Source: Yersinia proxima (GTDB taxonomy: Bacteria; Pseudomonadota; Gammaproteobacteria; Enterobacterales; Enterobacteriaceae). From it: a stretch of 64,000 bases of DNA. Each line of letters begins with the position of its first letter. The stretch's first letter is position 1. The notes under the pieces are model-generated. The model did not search any database. It was given only the letters and a program-made list of their open reading frames with translations, and was not told the origin of the DNA. Below are positions 37,937 through 48,152 of this stretch, one piece after another. Both the position numbers and the translations under genes were made by a program. The stretch is from the NCBI RefSeq assembly GCF_902170785.1, contig NZ_CABHYG010000022.1, positions 62,001 through 126,000 on the forward strand. Reading direction: 5' to 3'.

Positions 37937-38692
37937 TTATTTGGCGGCAGGGGCTGGCGTGTTAGAACTGGTTTTCAGTTCAAATACCACATCAACCTGA
38001 TCATCGAAATGAATAGTCTGTTGTTCGTAAGTTTGGGCGGCATCAGTGGCTGGTGCAGCTTCAGCACTCTTGAACATACGCGCTACCGGCATTGGCTGGT
38101 AGTTAGCAACATGGTAACGGATGCTGTATACCGGCCCTAATTTCACCTTAAATCCATCAGCCAATGCACCTGCCTGGCTAATGGCATTTTCAATGGCTTT
38201 TTTACGTGCCTGTTCACGGTAAGTGTCCGGATTGGCGACACCCAACTCCACAGCACGAATCTCATTCAGACCCGATTTTAGCGCCCCATCCAGCAACTCA
38301 TTCAACTTATCCAGTTGGCGCAGTGTCACCTGAACCTGGCGTACCGCACGGTAGCCCTTCAATACGGCTTCACCGGTTTTCTGGTAATCGTATTCAGGCT
38401 GAGTGCGAATATTGGCAGCATTGATATCTTTTTTCTCAATGCCACTCTTGCGCAGGAAATCAAAATATTGTGCAACGCGGGTATCTGCCTGTTTTTTGGC
38501 ATCTGCGGCGTCTTTGGCAGATACACTCACTTCAATGGCAATAGTAGCGATATCCGGTGTTGCATCAACACTGGCGGTGCCGGAGGTAACAACATGCGGC
38601 CCTTCTGGCACTTCGGCGGCTTGAACTTGTAGCGCCAAAGGTAACGTCCCTAATCCCATCATCGCGGCCAAAGCCAATGTCTTCAACTTCAC
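37937..38692 (-). CDS. yggE: SIMPL-domain periplasmic protein YggE
   Basis: A 251-residue exported protein with a signal peptide (MKLKTLALAAMMGLGTLPLA, cleavage after VQA). The SIMPL/DUF541 domain covers most of the rest, with VTSGTASVDATPDIATI at its start. E. coli YggE reduces oxidative stress effects; mechanism unknown. It is convergent with argP with only one base between the stops. Confidence 0.93.
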   Translation of the reverse strand: MKLKTLALAAMMGLGTLPLALQVQAAEVPEGPHVVTSGTASVDATPDIATIAIEVSVSAKDAADAKKQADTRVAQYFDFLRKSGIEKKDINAANIRTQPEYDYQKTGEAVLKGYRAVRQVQVTLRQLDKLNELLDGALKSGLNEIRAVELGVANPDTYREQARKKAIENAISQAGALADGFKVKLGPVYSIRYHVANYQPMPVARMFKSAEAAPATDAAQTYEQQTIHFDDQVDVVFELKTSSNTPAPAAK

Positions 38693-38777
38693 GGAAGCCT
38701 CCTAAGATAATCATAATAAAACTAAGACAACCGTAGCATATCTTACTAAATTAGGGATTCGGATTAATGATAAAAAC

Positions 38778-39395
38778 TTACAGGTTCAATCCCTGTCGTG
38801 CTAACTGAAAAGCGATAAACCACATCACTCCCCCCACCAGCAAATTGATCACCCGCTGTGAAGCGGGACGATTAAGCCACGGCGATAGCCACGCCGCCAG
38901 CAATGCCAGAGCAAAAAACCAGGCAACTGAAGCGCTCACGGCACCAAAAGCAAACCAGGGCCGAACATCCGGTAATAACTGGCCTCCCAAGCTCCCCAGT
39001 ACCACAAAAGTATCCAGATAGACATGCGGGTTAAGCCAGGTCACCGCCAATAATGTCACGATAATGCGCCAGCGCCCTTGTGCACCAGCAGCAACCGTAG
39101 AGGATGAACTATCGCCACGCCATGCGGCCATCAGCGCTCCCCAGCCATACCATAACAAAAATGCCACACCGCCCCAGGTGACCAGTGCCAGCAGCAGAGG
39201 AGAACGATTTAGTAAGGCGCTACCACCAAAAATACCGGCGCAAATCAAAATGATGTCACTGAGAGCGCACAATGATGCACTCATCAAATGATGCTGCCGC
39301 TTAATTCCCTGATTCATTACAAAAGCGTTTTGCGGCCCAAGGGGGAGGATCATGGCTGCACTCAGGGCAAAACCTTGCAAAAATACGGCTAACAT
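38778..39395 (-). CDS. argO: Arginine exporter ArgO
   Basis: A 205-residue LysE-family inner-membrane exporter with about six hydrophobic segments. The family motif [12 protein letters not shown] and the second-half [19 protein letters not shown] are present. It exports arginine and canavanine and, in E. coli, is activated by ArgP, whose gene lies nearby. The 223-bp upstream region is AT-rich and likely contains the ArgP site. Confidence 0.95.
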   Translation of the reverse strand: MLAVFLQGFALSAAMILPLGPQNAFVMNQGIKRQHHLMSASLCALSDIILICAGIFGGSALLNRSPLLLALVTWGGVAFLLWYGWGALMAAWRGDSSSSTVAAGAQGRWRIIVTLLAVTWLNPHVYLDTFVVLGSLGGQLLPDVRPWFAFGAVSASVAWFFALALLAAWLSPWLNRPASQRVINLLVGGVMWFIAFQLARQGLNL

Positions 39396-39570
39396 ACTGT
39401 TACCTTTTAAATAATGCTCAAAACTGATTGAGAGAATTGGAGAGGAATTAGCAGCATATTACGAGGATAAAATCATCAGAGGAAATTGATATTTCTTATC
39501 TACTATAAGAAAAACTAATAATTAATAAATTGAAGCTCGCGCGGGAGAAAAATAAATGAAAAAGAGAAAA

Positions 39571-39590
39571 ACGGGCTAAAAATAGCCCGT
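39571..39590 (-). terminator. Terminator after mscS
   Basis: A perfect 8-bp inverted repeat, ACGGGCTA and TAGCCCGT, with loop AAAA. On the minus strand it is followed by TTTTTCTC, marking the end of leftward mscS transcription. Confidence 0.75.
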
Positions 39591-39618
39591 ATTAACTGTG
39601 TCGGTTGCTTATCCGATT

Positions 39619-40488
39619 TTATGCTGTCGGAGCAGATTCCGCTTTATCAACCTGATGCAAATGCACATCCATCTGTGGATACGGAATGCCAATTTTGTGG
39701 GCATCCAGTGCACGTTTGAAGTTTTCCATCAGATCCCAATACACTTCCATAGCATCGCCATTGGTGGTCCAGACACGCACGGTAAAGTTTAATGACGAGG
39801 CCGCCATCTCATTTAAACGTATCGTAACGCCTTGGTCATGTAGGATGCGTGAATCAGCCGCAATGATGTCACCCAACACTTTCTTCACCACATCAATGTC
39901 AGCATCATAGGCGACGCCAATGACCATATCAGTACGGCGGTTGGGTTCACGGGTAGTATTGATTATATTGTTGGCGATGATTTTACCATTCGGAACAACA
40001 ATAATTTTGTCATCAACCGTCCGTAGCGTGGTTGAGAAAATCTGCACCTGTACCACAGTACCCGCCACACCGCCCAGATCGACGTACTCACCCGCTTTAA
40101 ACGGGCGGAAGGCCACCAGCAGGACACCTGCGGCAAAGTTGGACAGAGAGCCTTGCAGCGCCAAACCAACGGCTAAACCGGCAGCACCGATGACCGCAAT
40201 CACTGACGCGGTTTGCACCCCAAGACGCCCCAGAACCGCCACAATAGTAAAGGCCAGAATGCTGTAACGCGCCATTGCCGCAAGAAAATCTGCAACCGTG
40301 ATATCAATACCACGTAACTTCATGACCCGGCCAAGCGTGCGTGATACTACTTTGGCAATGATTGAGCCGACAATCAGGATCAATAACGCTGCAACAAGAT
40401 TCACCGCATACTGAATCAGTAACTCCTGATTATTCACCAACCAGGTACTCGCTTCATTGATTCCATCAACTACGTTTAATTCTTCCAT
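39619..40488 (-). CDS. mscS: Small-conductance mechanosensitive channel MscS
   Basis: A 289-residue inner-membrane channel that opens under hypo-osmotic shock. Three membrane segments occur in the first about 125 residues; the pore-lining TM3 has the Gly/Ala pattern [20 protein letters not shown], followed by the MscS beta domain ([17 protein letters not shown]) and the alpha/beta cytoplasmic vestibule. Length is close to E. coli MscS (286). It is followed leftward by argO and preceded by fbaA, as in E. coli. Confidence 0.96.
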   Translation of the reverse strand: MEELNVVDGINEASTWLVNNQELLIQYAVNLVAALLILIVGSIIAKVVSRTLGRVMKLRGIDITVADFLAAMARYSILAFTIVAVLGRLGVQTASVIAVIGAAGLAVGLALQGSLSNFAAGVLLVAFRPFKAGEYVDLGGVAGTVVQVQIFSTTLRTVDDKIIVVPNGKIIANNIINTTREPNRRTDMVIGVAYDADIDVVKKVLGDIIAADSRILHDQGVTIRLNEMAASSLNFTVRVWTTNGDAMEVYWDLMENFKRALDAHKIGIPYPQMDVHLHQVDKAESAPTA

Positions 40489-40688
40489 TTAAACCACCCT
40501 ACAAAAAAGCCCCCACAGGGGAGATTACGCAAAAATAACCGCCATTGTTAACCACTATGGTAGCCATGCCTGTTTAGGGTAACCAACAATAGGATATGTT
40601 GCCAATTTTGATAGCCGGTGAACGGATGCGGATAGATAGCCCACTATCAGTTCACCGTTACATCCATGCCGTCAGCGCTATAAACGAA

Positions 40689-40710
40689 AAAAGGCCCCGC
40701 AGGGCCTTTT
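40689..40710 (-). terminator. Terminator after fbaA
   Basis: Inverted repeat AAAAGGCCC (40689-40697) and GGGCCTTTT (40702-40710) with loop CGCA; leftward reading gives a GC stem followed by T residues. It lies 24 bp past the fbaA stop. Confidence 0.85.
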
Positions 40711-40733
40711 CGAACAGTCAAAATGAGACTGAA

Positions 40734-41813
40734 TTACAGTACGTCTACAGCGTTCAGTTCTTTGAATGCCAGTTCCAGACGAGTAATCATTGAAGTCTGA
40801 GCGGCACGCAACCATACGCGTGGATCGTAGTATTTCTTGTTCGGCTTATCAGCGCCTTCTGGATTACCCAGTTGGCCTTGCAGATAACCTTCGTTCTTTT
40901 TGTAGTAGTTCAGAATACCTTCCCATGTTGCCCATTGGGTATCAGTGTCGATATTCATTTTCACTACGCCGTAGCTAACTGCTTCTTTGATTTCAGCAGC
41001 AGTTGAACCTGAACCACCGTGGAACACGAAGTTCAGGCTGTTGTGCGGCAGATTGTGTTTCTTAGAAACATAATCCTGAGAATCACGCAGAATAGTTGGG
41101 GTCAGTTTCACGTTACCTGGTTTGTAAACACCGTGCACGTTACCGAAAGAGGCCGCGATAGTGAAACGCGGGCTGATTGCGTTCAATTTTTCGTACGCGT
41201 AATCAACATCTTGTGGCTGAGTGTACAGAGAAGAAGCGTCCATGTGGCTGTTGTCTACGCCATCTTCTTCACCACCGGTGCAACCCAGTTCGATTTCCAG
41301 CGTCATACCCAGTTTTGACATACGAGTCAGGTACTTGCTACAAATTTCGATGTTTTCTTCCAGGGACTCTTCGGACAGGTCGATCATGTGAGAAGAGAAC
41401 AGTGGTTTGCCGGTTGCCGCGAAGTGTTTTTCGCCCGCATCCAACAGGCCGTCTAACCACGGCAGCAATTTCTTGGCGCAATGGTCGGTATGCAGAATAA
41501 CTGGAACACCGTAGTGTTCAGCCATCTGATGCACATGGTGCGCACCAGAGATAGCGCCCAAGATTGCAGCACCTTGTGGCACGTCAGTCTTCACGCCTTT
41601 ACCTGCGATAAATGCTGCACCACCGTTAGAGAACTGAACGATAACTGGCGCACCCACTTTGGCCGCTGTTTCCAGCACTGCGTTGATAGAGTCGGTGCCT
41701 ACACAGTTAACCGCTGGCAGAGCAAATTTGTTTTCTTTTGCTACTGCGAACACTTTCTGAACGTCATCACCTGTGATGACACCTGGTTTTACGAAATCAA
41801 AAATTTTAGACAT
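40734..41813 (-). CDS. fbaA: Class II fructose-bisphosphate aldolase
   Basis: A 359-residue zinc enzyme cleaving fructose-1,6-bisphosphate to DHAP and glyceraldehyde-3-phosphate. Metal and catalytic residues lie in VILHTDHCAKK (H108, D110, H111) and in VFHGGSGS. It follows pgk by 143 bp in the epd-pgk-fbaA order of E. coli. Confidence 0.98.
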   Translation of the reverse strand: MSKIFDFVKPGVITGDDVQKVFAVAKENKFALPAVNCVGTDSINAVLETAAKVGAPVIVQFSNGGAAFIAGKGVKTDVPQGAAILGAISGAHHVHQMAEHYGVPVILHTDHCAKKLLPWLDGLLDAGEKHFAATGKPLFSSHMIDLSEESLEENIEICSKYLTRMSKLGMTLEIELGCTGGEEDGVDNSHMDASSLYTQPQDVDYAYEKLNAISPRFTIAASFGNVHGVYKPGNVKLTPTILRDSQDYVSKKHNLPHNSLNFVFHGGSGSTAAEIKEAVSYGVVKMNIDTDTQWATWEGILNYYKKNEGYLQGQLGNPEGADKPNKKYYDPRVWLRAAQTSMITRLELAFKELNAVDVL

Positions 41814-41956
41814 GTAAGTTGTCCTGTTTCGTCGACTGAAGATAGCAGCTATCCGAGAGGATAGGCCCTAAATGTAAATCGGTTTTCGCCAGCCTAAAGC
41901 TCGCAGCTTCATTGGCTAAAAGCGAAACGGGCGGCTCTCGCCCCCCGTTATGTAAA

Positions 41957-43120
41957 TTACTGCTTAGCGCGCTCTTCCAGCATCACAACTGCTGGCAGTT
42001 TTTTCCCTTCTACGAACTCAAGGAAAGCACCGCCGCCGGTGGAGATGTAGGAGATTTGGTCAGCAATACCAAACAGATCGATTGCTGCCAGAGTGTCACC
42101 ACCGCCCGCGATTGAGAATGCTTCACTCTCTGCGATGGCGCGAGCCACGATTTCGGTCCCTTTACGGAAGTTAGGGAACTCGAACACACCAACCGGGCCA
42201 TTCCACAGAATGGTTTTGGCGTTTTTCAGGATCTCAGCCAGACGCTCCGCAGATTCGTCGCCCAAGTCCAGAATTTGTTCGTCATCTTTGATTTGGTTAG
42301 CTGGTTTCAGCGTTGCAGTTGCAGTTTCAGAGAACTCGGTTGCAACACGCACATCAGTAGGTACTGGGATATCACAAGTTTCCAGCAGACGTTTTGCTTC
42401 TGGAATCAGGTCTGCTTCATACAGAGATTTACCTACATTGTTACCTTGAGCAGCAACGAAGGTATTGGCGATGCCGCCACCAACAATCAGTTGGTCTGCA
42501 ATTTTAGACAGAGCACCCAATACAGTCAGTTTGGTTGAAACTTTAGAACCACCGACAATAGCAACCATTGGACGCGCTGGGTTACCCAGTGCTTTGCCCA
42601 AGGCTTCCAGTTCTGCTGACAACAGCGGGCCAGCACACGCGATAGGGGCAAATTTACCCACGCCGTGAGTAGAAGCCTGTGCGCGGTGAGCAGTACCAAA
42701 AGCGTCCATCACATACACATCACACAGTGCGGCATATTTTTTGGCCAGAGTTTCGTCGTCTTTCTTTTCGCCTTTGTTAAAGCGAACGTTTTCCAGAACA
42801 ACCAACTCGCCAGCTGCAATTTCAACGCCGTCCAGATAATCTTTCGCCAAACGTACCGGAGCAGACAATTTGTCTTTCAGGTAGTTAACGACTGGCAGCA
42901 AGGAGAACTCTTCGTTGTACTCGCCTTCGGTCGGACGACCCAGGTGAGAGGTAACCATTACTTTAGCGCCTTGCTTCAATGCCGTTTCAATTGTCGGCAG
43001 AGATGCACGGATACGCGCATCAGAAGTCACTTTGCCATCTTTTACCGGAACATTGAGGTCCGCACGGATCAGCACGCGTTTGCCAGCCAGATCCAGATCG
43101 GTCATCTTAATTACAGACAT
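41957..43120 (-). CDS. pgk: Phosphoglycerate kinase
   Basis: A 387-residue two-domain glycolytic kinase making ATP from 1,3-bisphosphoglycerate. N-terminal [19 protein letters not shown], the substrate-binding [13 protein letters not shown], and the ATP-domain [17 protein letters not shown] and GGGDTLAAI are present. Same length as E. coli Pgk. It lies 102 bp after epd and 143 bp before fbaA. Confidence 0.98.
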   Translation of the reverse strand: MSVIKMTDLDLAGKRVLIRADLNVPVKDGKVTSDARIRASLPTIETALKQGAKVMVTSHLGRPTEGEYNEEFSLLPVVNYLKDKLSAPVRLAKDYLDGVEIAAGELVVLENVRFNKGEKKDDETLAKKYAALCDVYVMDAFGTAHRAQASTHGVGKFAPIACAGPLLSAELEALGKALGNPARPMVAIVGGSKVSTKLTVLGALSKIADQLIVGGGIANTFVAAQGNNVGKSLYEADLIPEAKRLLETCDIPVPTDVRVATEFSETATATLKPANQIKDDEQILDLGDESAERLAEILKNAKTILWNGPVGVFEFPNFRKGTEIVARAIAESEAFSIAGGGDTLAAIDLFGIADQISYISTGGGAFLEFVEGKKLPAVVMLEERAKQ

Positions 43121-43222
43121 GGTGAATCCTCTTGTTGATTCTCTTTAAAGTTGCATAAGCTGCACATCAACGTTGATATAACCGCAATAAAACACGGAAA
43201 AACAATACGTTAGCATGCAATA

Positions 43223-44239
43223 CTAGAAACCACTTCTGGCCATCGCCAATGTTGTATCCAACATTCTATTGGCGAAACCCCATTCGTTATCGCACCATAC
43301 CAACGTCTTAATCAGGTGCTGCCCGCTAACCCGCGTCTGGGTGCAATCGACAATCGCACTGTGCGGATCATGGTTAAAATCGGTCGACACCAATGGTAAT
43401 TCCGTATAGTCAACTATACCACGAAATGAACCTCTTGCTGCCTTTTGCAAAAGCTGGTTAACCTCGGCTACACCAACTGGGCTTGTAACACTGACGCTTA
43501 AATCGATAGCGGTGACGTTGATCGTTGGCACTCGTACCGAGATAGCTTCAAACCTGTCGCAAAACTTCGGAAAAATACGGGTAATCCCTGCCGCCAGTTT
43601 GGTATCTACCGGGATAATGGACTGGCTTGCTGCTCGGGTACGGCGTAAATCCTGGTGATAAGCATCAATAACAGGCTGATCATTCATTGATGAATGAATG
43701 GTGGTGACAGTGCCGGATTCGATGCCAAAAGCCACATCCAACAACTGAATAATAGGAATAATACAGTTCGTAGTACAGGAGGCGTTGGAAACAATTCGAT
43801 GATCCGCCTGTAAGTCCTGATGGTTAACCCCATAAACCACTGTAGCGTCCAAATCATGTCCACCGGGATGGGCAAACAGTACCTTTTTGGCACCGGAGGT
43901 TAAATGCGCCTCGCCATCGGCACGGCTACCATAAACACCGCTACAATCCAGAACGACATCAATTCCTAATTCACCCCAGGGTAACTGCCCTATTTCTGAC
44001 TGATGTATCAGCCGGATAACATCGTCCCCGACGTATAATTTGTCACATTCCTGACGAACATCCCAGGCAAAGCGGCCATGGCTGGAGTCATACTTCAACA
44101 GATGGGCCATCCCTTCCGCATTAGCCAACTCATTAATTGCAACGACTGAAATCTCTGCCCGACGGCCTGATTCATACAATGCGCGTAAAACGCTACGGCC
44201 AATACGGCCAAAGCCATTTATCGCTATACGGATTGTCAT
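43223..44239 (-). CDS. epd: Erythrose-4-phosphate dehydrogenase
   Basis: A 338-residue GAPDH-family enzyme that oxidises erythrose-4-phosphate for pyridoxal phosphate synthesis. NAD motif [10 protein letters not shown] at the N-terminus and the catalytic Cys in [10 protein letters not shown] are visible. Placement before pgk and fbaA and sequence point to Epd rather than glycolytic GapA. A Cra-like operator lies about 150 bp upstream. Confidence 0.95.
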   Translation of the reverse strand: MTIRIAINGFGRIGRSVLRALYESGRRAEISVVAINELANAEGMAHLLKYDSSHGRFAWDVRQECDKLYVGDDVIRLIHQSEIGQLPWGELGIDVVLDCSGVYGSRADGEAHLTSGAKKVLFAHPGGHDLDATVVYGVNHQDLQADHRIVSNASCTTNCIIPIIQLLDVAFGIESGTVTTIHSSMNDQPVIDAYHQDLRRTRAASQSIIPVDTKLAAGITRIFPKFCDRFEAISVRVPTINVTAIDLSVSVTSPVGVAEVNQLLQKAARGSFRGIVDYTELPLVSTDFNHDPHSAIVDCTQTRVSGQHLIKTLVWCDNEWGFANRMLDTTLAMARSGF

Positions 44240-44385
44240 GTTACTCCCTGTTTCTGGTTATTATCATGCAACCCCATAGCGTACTTCAGCGCCCCCTAAG
44301 ATGTTAATCGTCTTATCACAATTCAGCCAGAATACTCCTGGCTTTTTCCTCAGCGAAATCGGCTGAAATGGAAAACGAATCATGA

Positions 44386-44399
44386 CTGAAACGCTTCAG
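44386..44399. promoter_or_regulatory. Cra (FruR)-like operator upstream of epd
   Basis: CTGAAACGCTTCAG is a near-perfect dyad of the Cra consensus type (TGAAnCGnTTCA). In E. coli the epd-pgk-fbaA promoter is regulated by Cra and CRP. The remainder of the 339-bp epd-tktA gap contains the tktA terminator and no gene. Confidence 0.65.
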
Positions 44400-44476
44400 C
44401 CAGAATAAACCAAACTAATCATAAAAGGAATATCTGCCTGATAAAGGGCACAATTCATCCATCAATTGGCGAAAAA

Positions 44477-44498
44477 AAAGACCGCCAAAGCGGTCTTT
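44477..44498 (-). terminator. Terminator after tktA
   Basis: Inverted repeat AAAGACCGC and GCGGTCTTT around loop CAAA. Leftward reading gives a T-run (AAAAA on the plus strand just before). It is about 80 bp past the tktA stop. Confidence 0.85.
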
Positions 44499-44578
44499 TA
44501 ACAGGTACATTACCGAGATTCCTATCACCATTTACAGTGATTCATCGCATTGGTAACGTCATGCTGTTTGAGTAAAAA

Positions 44579-46573
44579 CTATTTCAACAACGCCTGAGCT
44601 TTAGCCACCACGTTTTCGACGGTGAAACCAAACTCTTTGAACAGTAATTCAGCTGGCGCAGATTCACCAAAGCTGTGCATCCCCACCACTGCGCCATTCA
44701 GACCGACGTATTTGTACCAGTAATCAGCAATACCCGCTTCAACAGCAACGCGCGCGCTAACCGCTGATGGCAATACAGATTCACGGTAAGCCGCATCTTG
44801 TTTGTCGAATGCATCAGTCGATGGCATAGACACAACACGCACTTTACGGCCAGCAGCAGTCAGTTGGTCAGCAGCAGCAACCGCCAATTCAACTTCAGAA
44901 CCGGTGGCAATAAAGATCAGTTCAGGCTGACCAGCACAATCTTTCAGCACATATGCGCCTTTAGAGATATTGGCTAACTGCTCAGCAGTACGTGGCTGTT
45001 GTGCCAGGTTCTGACGAGAGAAAATAAGTGCGCTTGGGCCGTCTTTACGTTCCAGCGCATATTGCCACGCTACCGCAGACTCAACCTGGTCACATGGGCG
45101 CCAGGTGCTCATGTTTGGTGTCACACGCAAACTTGCCATCTGCTCAACTGGCTGATGGGTTGGGCCATCCTCACCCAGACCGATAGAGTCATGGGTGTAA
45201 ACAAAGATGCTGCGGATTTTCATCAGCGCAGCCATACGCACTGCATTACGGGCATATTCCACAAACATCAGGAAAGTTGCGCCGTAAGGGATGAAACCAC
45301 CGTGCAGAGCAATACCATTCATGATGGCCGACATACCAAATTCACGCACACCGTAGTGAATGTAGTTACCCGCCTGGTCATCGCTCAGAGATTTAGAGCC
45401 AGACCAGATAGTCAGGTTACTTGGTGCCAGATCGGCGGAGCCACCGAGGAATTCAGGCAACACTTTACCGAAGGCTTCCAGCGCATTTTGTGATGCTTTA
45501 CGGCTGGCGATTTTGGCAGGATTAGCTTGTAACTCTTCGATGAATTTCTTGGATTCAGTCGCCCAGTTAGCTGGCAGCTCACCGCTCACACGACGTTTGA
45601 ATTCAGCAGCCAATTCCGGATACGCTTTAGCGTAAGCGGCGAACTTCTCATTCCAGGCAGCTTCTTTTGCCTTACCCGCTTCTTTAGCATCCCACGCGGC
45701 ATAGATATCCTGTGGAATTTCGAATGCCGGGTATTTCCAACCCAATGCTTCACGGGTAGCGGCAACTTCATCAGCACCTAATGGTGCGCCATGTGAATCA
45801 TGGGTGCCGGCTTTCTTCGGTGAACCAAAACCGATAATGGTTTTGCACATCAGTAATGATGGTTTGTCGGTAACTTTGTGGGCTTCTTCGATGGCCGCTT
45901 TGATGGAATCAGCGTTATGACCATCAACACCACGAACTACATGCCAACCGTAAGCCTCGAAACGAGCAGCGGTGTCATCGGTGAACCAGCCTTCAACATG
46001 GCCATCGATAGAGATACCGTTGTCATCATAGAATGCGGTCAATTTGCCCAGCTTCATTGTACCAGCCAGTGAGCAAACTTCGTGAGAGATGCCTTCCATC
46101 ATACAACCATCACCCATAAAGGCATAAGTATGGTGATTGACGATGTCATGGCCTGGGCGGTTAAACTGCGCACCCAGTGTGCGTTCTGCAATGGCAAAAC
46201 CCACTGCGTTGGCAATACCCTGACCCAATGGGCCAGTAGTAGTCTCTACGCCAGCGGTATAACCATATTCAGGGTGACCTGGCGTTTTAGAGTGTAACTG
46301 ACGGAAGTTTTTCAGTTCTTCCATTGGCAGATCATAACCAGTGAGATGCAGCAGGCTATAGATCAACATGGAGCCGTGACCATTCGACAAGACGAAACGG
46401 TCGCGGTCAGCCCAGTGTGGATTAGTTGGATTATGGTTCAGGTAATCACGCCACAGTACTTCGGCAATATCTGCCATGCCCATAGGGGCGCCGGGGTGGC
46501 CGGAATTCGCTTTTTGCACTGCGTCCATGCTTAATGCGCGGATCGCGTTGGCAAGCTCTTTACGAGAGGACAT
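44579..46573 (-). CDS. tktA: Transketolase
   Basis: A 664-residue thiamine-diphosphate enzyme moving two-carbon units in the pentose phosphate pathway. N-terminal [20 protein letters not shown], the ThDP motif [12 protein letters not shown] and the C-terminal domain beginning after [12 protein letters not shown] are present. Length and place (next to loiP, near epd) support TktA over TktB. It is divergent from loiP. Confidence 0.97.
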   Translation of the reverse strand: MSSRKELANAIRALSMDAVQKANSGHPGAPMGMADIAEVLWRDYLNHNPTNPHWADRDRFVLSNGHGSMLIYSLLHLTGYDLPMEELKNFRQLHSKTPGHPEYGYTAGVETTTGPLGQGIANAVGFAIAERTLGAQFNRPGHDIVNHHTYAFMGDGCMMEGISHEVCSLAGTMKLGKLTAFYDDNGISIDGHVEGWFTDDTAARFEAYGWHVVRGVDGHNADSIKAAIEEAHKVTDKPSLLMCKTIIGFGSPKKAGTHDSHGAPLGADEVAATREALGWKYPAFEIPQDIYAAWDAKEAGKAKEAAWNEKFAAYAKAYPELAAEFKRRVSGELPANWATESKKFIEELQANPAKIASRKASQNALEAFGKVLPEFLGGSADLAPSNLTIWSGSKSLSDDQAGNYIHYGVREFGMSAIMNGIALHGGFIPYGATFLMFVEYARNAVRMAALMKIRSIFVYTHDSIGLGEDGPTHQPVEQMASLRVTPNMSTWRPCDQVESAVAWQYALERKDGPSALIFSRQNLAQQPRTAEQLANISKGAYVLKDCAGQPELIFIATGSEVELAVAAADQLTAAGRKVRVVSMPSTDAFDKQDAAYRESVLPSAVSARVAVEAGIADYWYKYVGLNGAVVGMHSFGESAPAELLFKEFGFTVENVVAKAQALLK

Positions 46574-46867
46574 GTTTTACTCCAGGTCGGATTAAAAAAA
46601 GCGTTCAAGGTTACCATTTTCTCAGACTCAGCATTGAAACGGCAATCACTAAAACCAAATGAGCTATAACTTCCATATTTATAACCAATGGAATCTGCTG
46701 ATTTTCAGAATAAAGCTATAGTACTCACGCTGACAGAGCATTAACCTCCACTACCCATTGTCAGTCATAGTGCGCAAGAGTAGTGGAAGTCGCGCTGGCG
46801 CAATAGCTATTAATGCAATTGCTGTAATGTAGCAATAAATACCACATAACCACAGGAAGAAAGTGTT

Positions 46868-47620
46868 ATGAAAATTCGTACCTCAATGATTGCACTGAGC
46901 CTGACAGCATTACTTAGCGGCTGCCAAAATATGAATACGGATGGTTTGATGCAGTCCGGTGCTCAGGCCTTTCAGGCAGCAACCCTGAGTGATGCTGATG
47001 TCAAAAACCTCAGTGAGAAATCATGTGCGGAAATGGATCAAAAGGCCCAAATAGCCTCTGCTGATAGCAATTATGGCAAACGTCTGGCTAAAATCTCGGC
47101 CGCATTGGGTGATAACATCAATGGTACGCCAGCTAACTATAAAGTTTACGTCACTAAAGATGTGAATGCCTGGGCGATGGCAAATGGTTGTATCCGTGTT
47201 TACAGCGGTCTGATGGACATGATGACCGACAATGAAGTGGAGGGCGTGCTCGGCCATGAAATGGGCCATGTGGCATTAGGCCATACTCGTAAAGCCATGC
47301 AAGTGGCTTATGGCACTACCGCTCTACGCACTGCGGCGGCATCCGCTGGTGGCATTGCCGGGCAACTGTCGCAGTCTCAATTGGCCGATATTGGCGAGAA
47401 ACTGGTGAATGCCCAATTCTCACAAAAACAAGAAAGCGAAGCGGATGATTACTCATTCGATCTGCTGAAAAAACGCGGTATCGATCCAAACGGTTTAGTC
47501 ACCAGCTTTGAAAAACTGGCAACCATGGAAGCTGGTCGTTCCAGCAGTATGTTTGACGATCATCCATCGTCACAGGCCCGCGCCGACCATATCCGCCAGC
47601 GCATTGCTGCCGAAAAGTAA
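46868..47620 (+). CDS. loiP: Outer-membrane lipoprotein metalloprotease LoiP (YggG)
   Basis: A 250-residue M48 zinc protease. A lipoprotein signal ends in the lipobox LLSGC with Cys19 as the lipid anchor. The zinc motif HEMGH is at residues 130-134, and the third ligand Glu lies in QESEADDYSFDLL. E. coli LoiP is a low-osmolarity-induced protease of the outer membrane that interacts with YfgC/BepA and Era. AGGAAGAAAGTGTT precedes the ATG. Confidence 0.94.
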   Translation: MKIRTSMIALSLTALLSGCQNMNTDGLMQSGAQAFQAATLSDADVKNLSEKSCAEMDQKAQIASADSNYGKRLAKISAALGDNINGTPANYKVYVTKDVNAWAMANGCIRVYSGLMDMMTDNEVEGVLGHEMGHVALGHTRKAMQVAYGTTALRTAAASAGGIAGQLSQSQLADIGEKLVNAQFSQKQESEADDYSFDLLKKRGIDPNGLVTSFEKLATMEAGRSSSMFDDHPSSQARADHIRQRIAAEK

Positions 47621-47641
47621 GAGTTACACCCAATAAACACA

Positions 47642-47663
47642 AACGCCCCGCTGCAGGGGCGTT
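47642..47663. terminator. Bidirectional terminator between loiP and the Rieske gene
   Basis: Perfect 8-bp inverted repeat AACGCCCC (47642-47649) and GGGGCGTT (47656-47663), loop GCTGCA, in the short gap between convergent genes. Confidence 0.8.
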
Positions 47664-47690
47664 AGTCCTATAATTCATGTGTGAAAGCGA

Positions 47691-48011
47691 TTACTCGCTA
47701 TCTCCAGTTATATTAATTTCAATTTGATCGCCATTGACTCGCACAGGATAGGTGTTCAGATCGCGATCCCCTGGCTCACGTAAGCATTGCCCGGTTCGAA
47801 TATCAAACAGTGCGCCATGCAATGGGCACTCGATGGTTGAGTCGTCAACAATACCCTGGCTTAACAAAGCATAAGCGTGAGGGCAGATGTCTTCCATCGC
47901 GAAATATTCCCCCTCCACCAGATAGATACCAATTCTTTTACCCTCAGCCTGAGCGGAAAAAGGAAAGTCCGGTTTGACGTAATTGACCTTACAAACTGTT
48001 AACCACCCCAT
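47691..48011 (-). CDS. Rieske [2Fe-2S] ferredoxin-like protein
   Basis: A 106-residue soluble Rieske protein. The cluster ligands are visible as CPH in EDICPHAYALL and CPLH in IECPLHGALFDIRTG, the Cys-X-His and Cys-X2-His pairs of ring-hydroxylating-dioxygenase ferredoxins. Such proteins pass electrons to an oxygenase, but no oxygenase or reductase gene is nearby. It occupies the place between loiP and speA where E. coli has speB. Partner and role are unknown. Confidence 0.88.
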   Translation of the reverse strand: MGWLTVCKVNYVKPDFPFSAQAEGKRIGIYLVEGEYFAMEDICPHAYALLSQGIVDDSTIECPLHGALFDIRTGQCLREPGDRDLNTYPVRVNGDQIEINITGDSE

Positions 48012-48101
48012 TTAAGCGCCTCCACCAACACAGCATAATAAAATTGCTTATATCAGTGTGGTTGAGATTGAGCTAATCGCCAGTAAGGGGTAATAAACAA
48101 A

Positions 48102-48125
48102 AAGGGCAAACCTGAGTTTGCCCTT
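48102..48125 (-). terminator. Terminator after speA
   Basis: Perfect 10-bp inverted repeat AAGGGCAAAC and GTTTGCCCTT with loop CTGA, preceded on the plus strand by A residues that give a T-tail leftward. It lies 28 bp beyond the speA stop. Confidence 0.8.
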
Positions 48126-48152
48126 AAAATGATATTAATCAGTCGCTAATAC

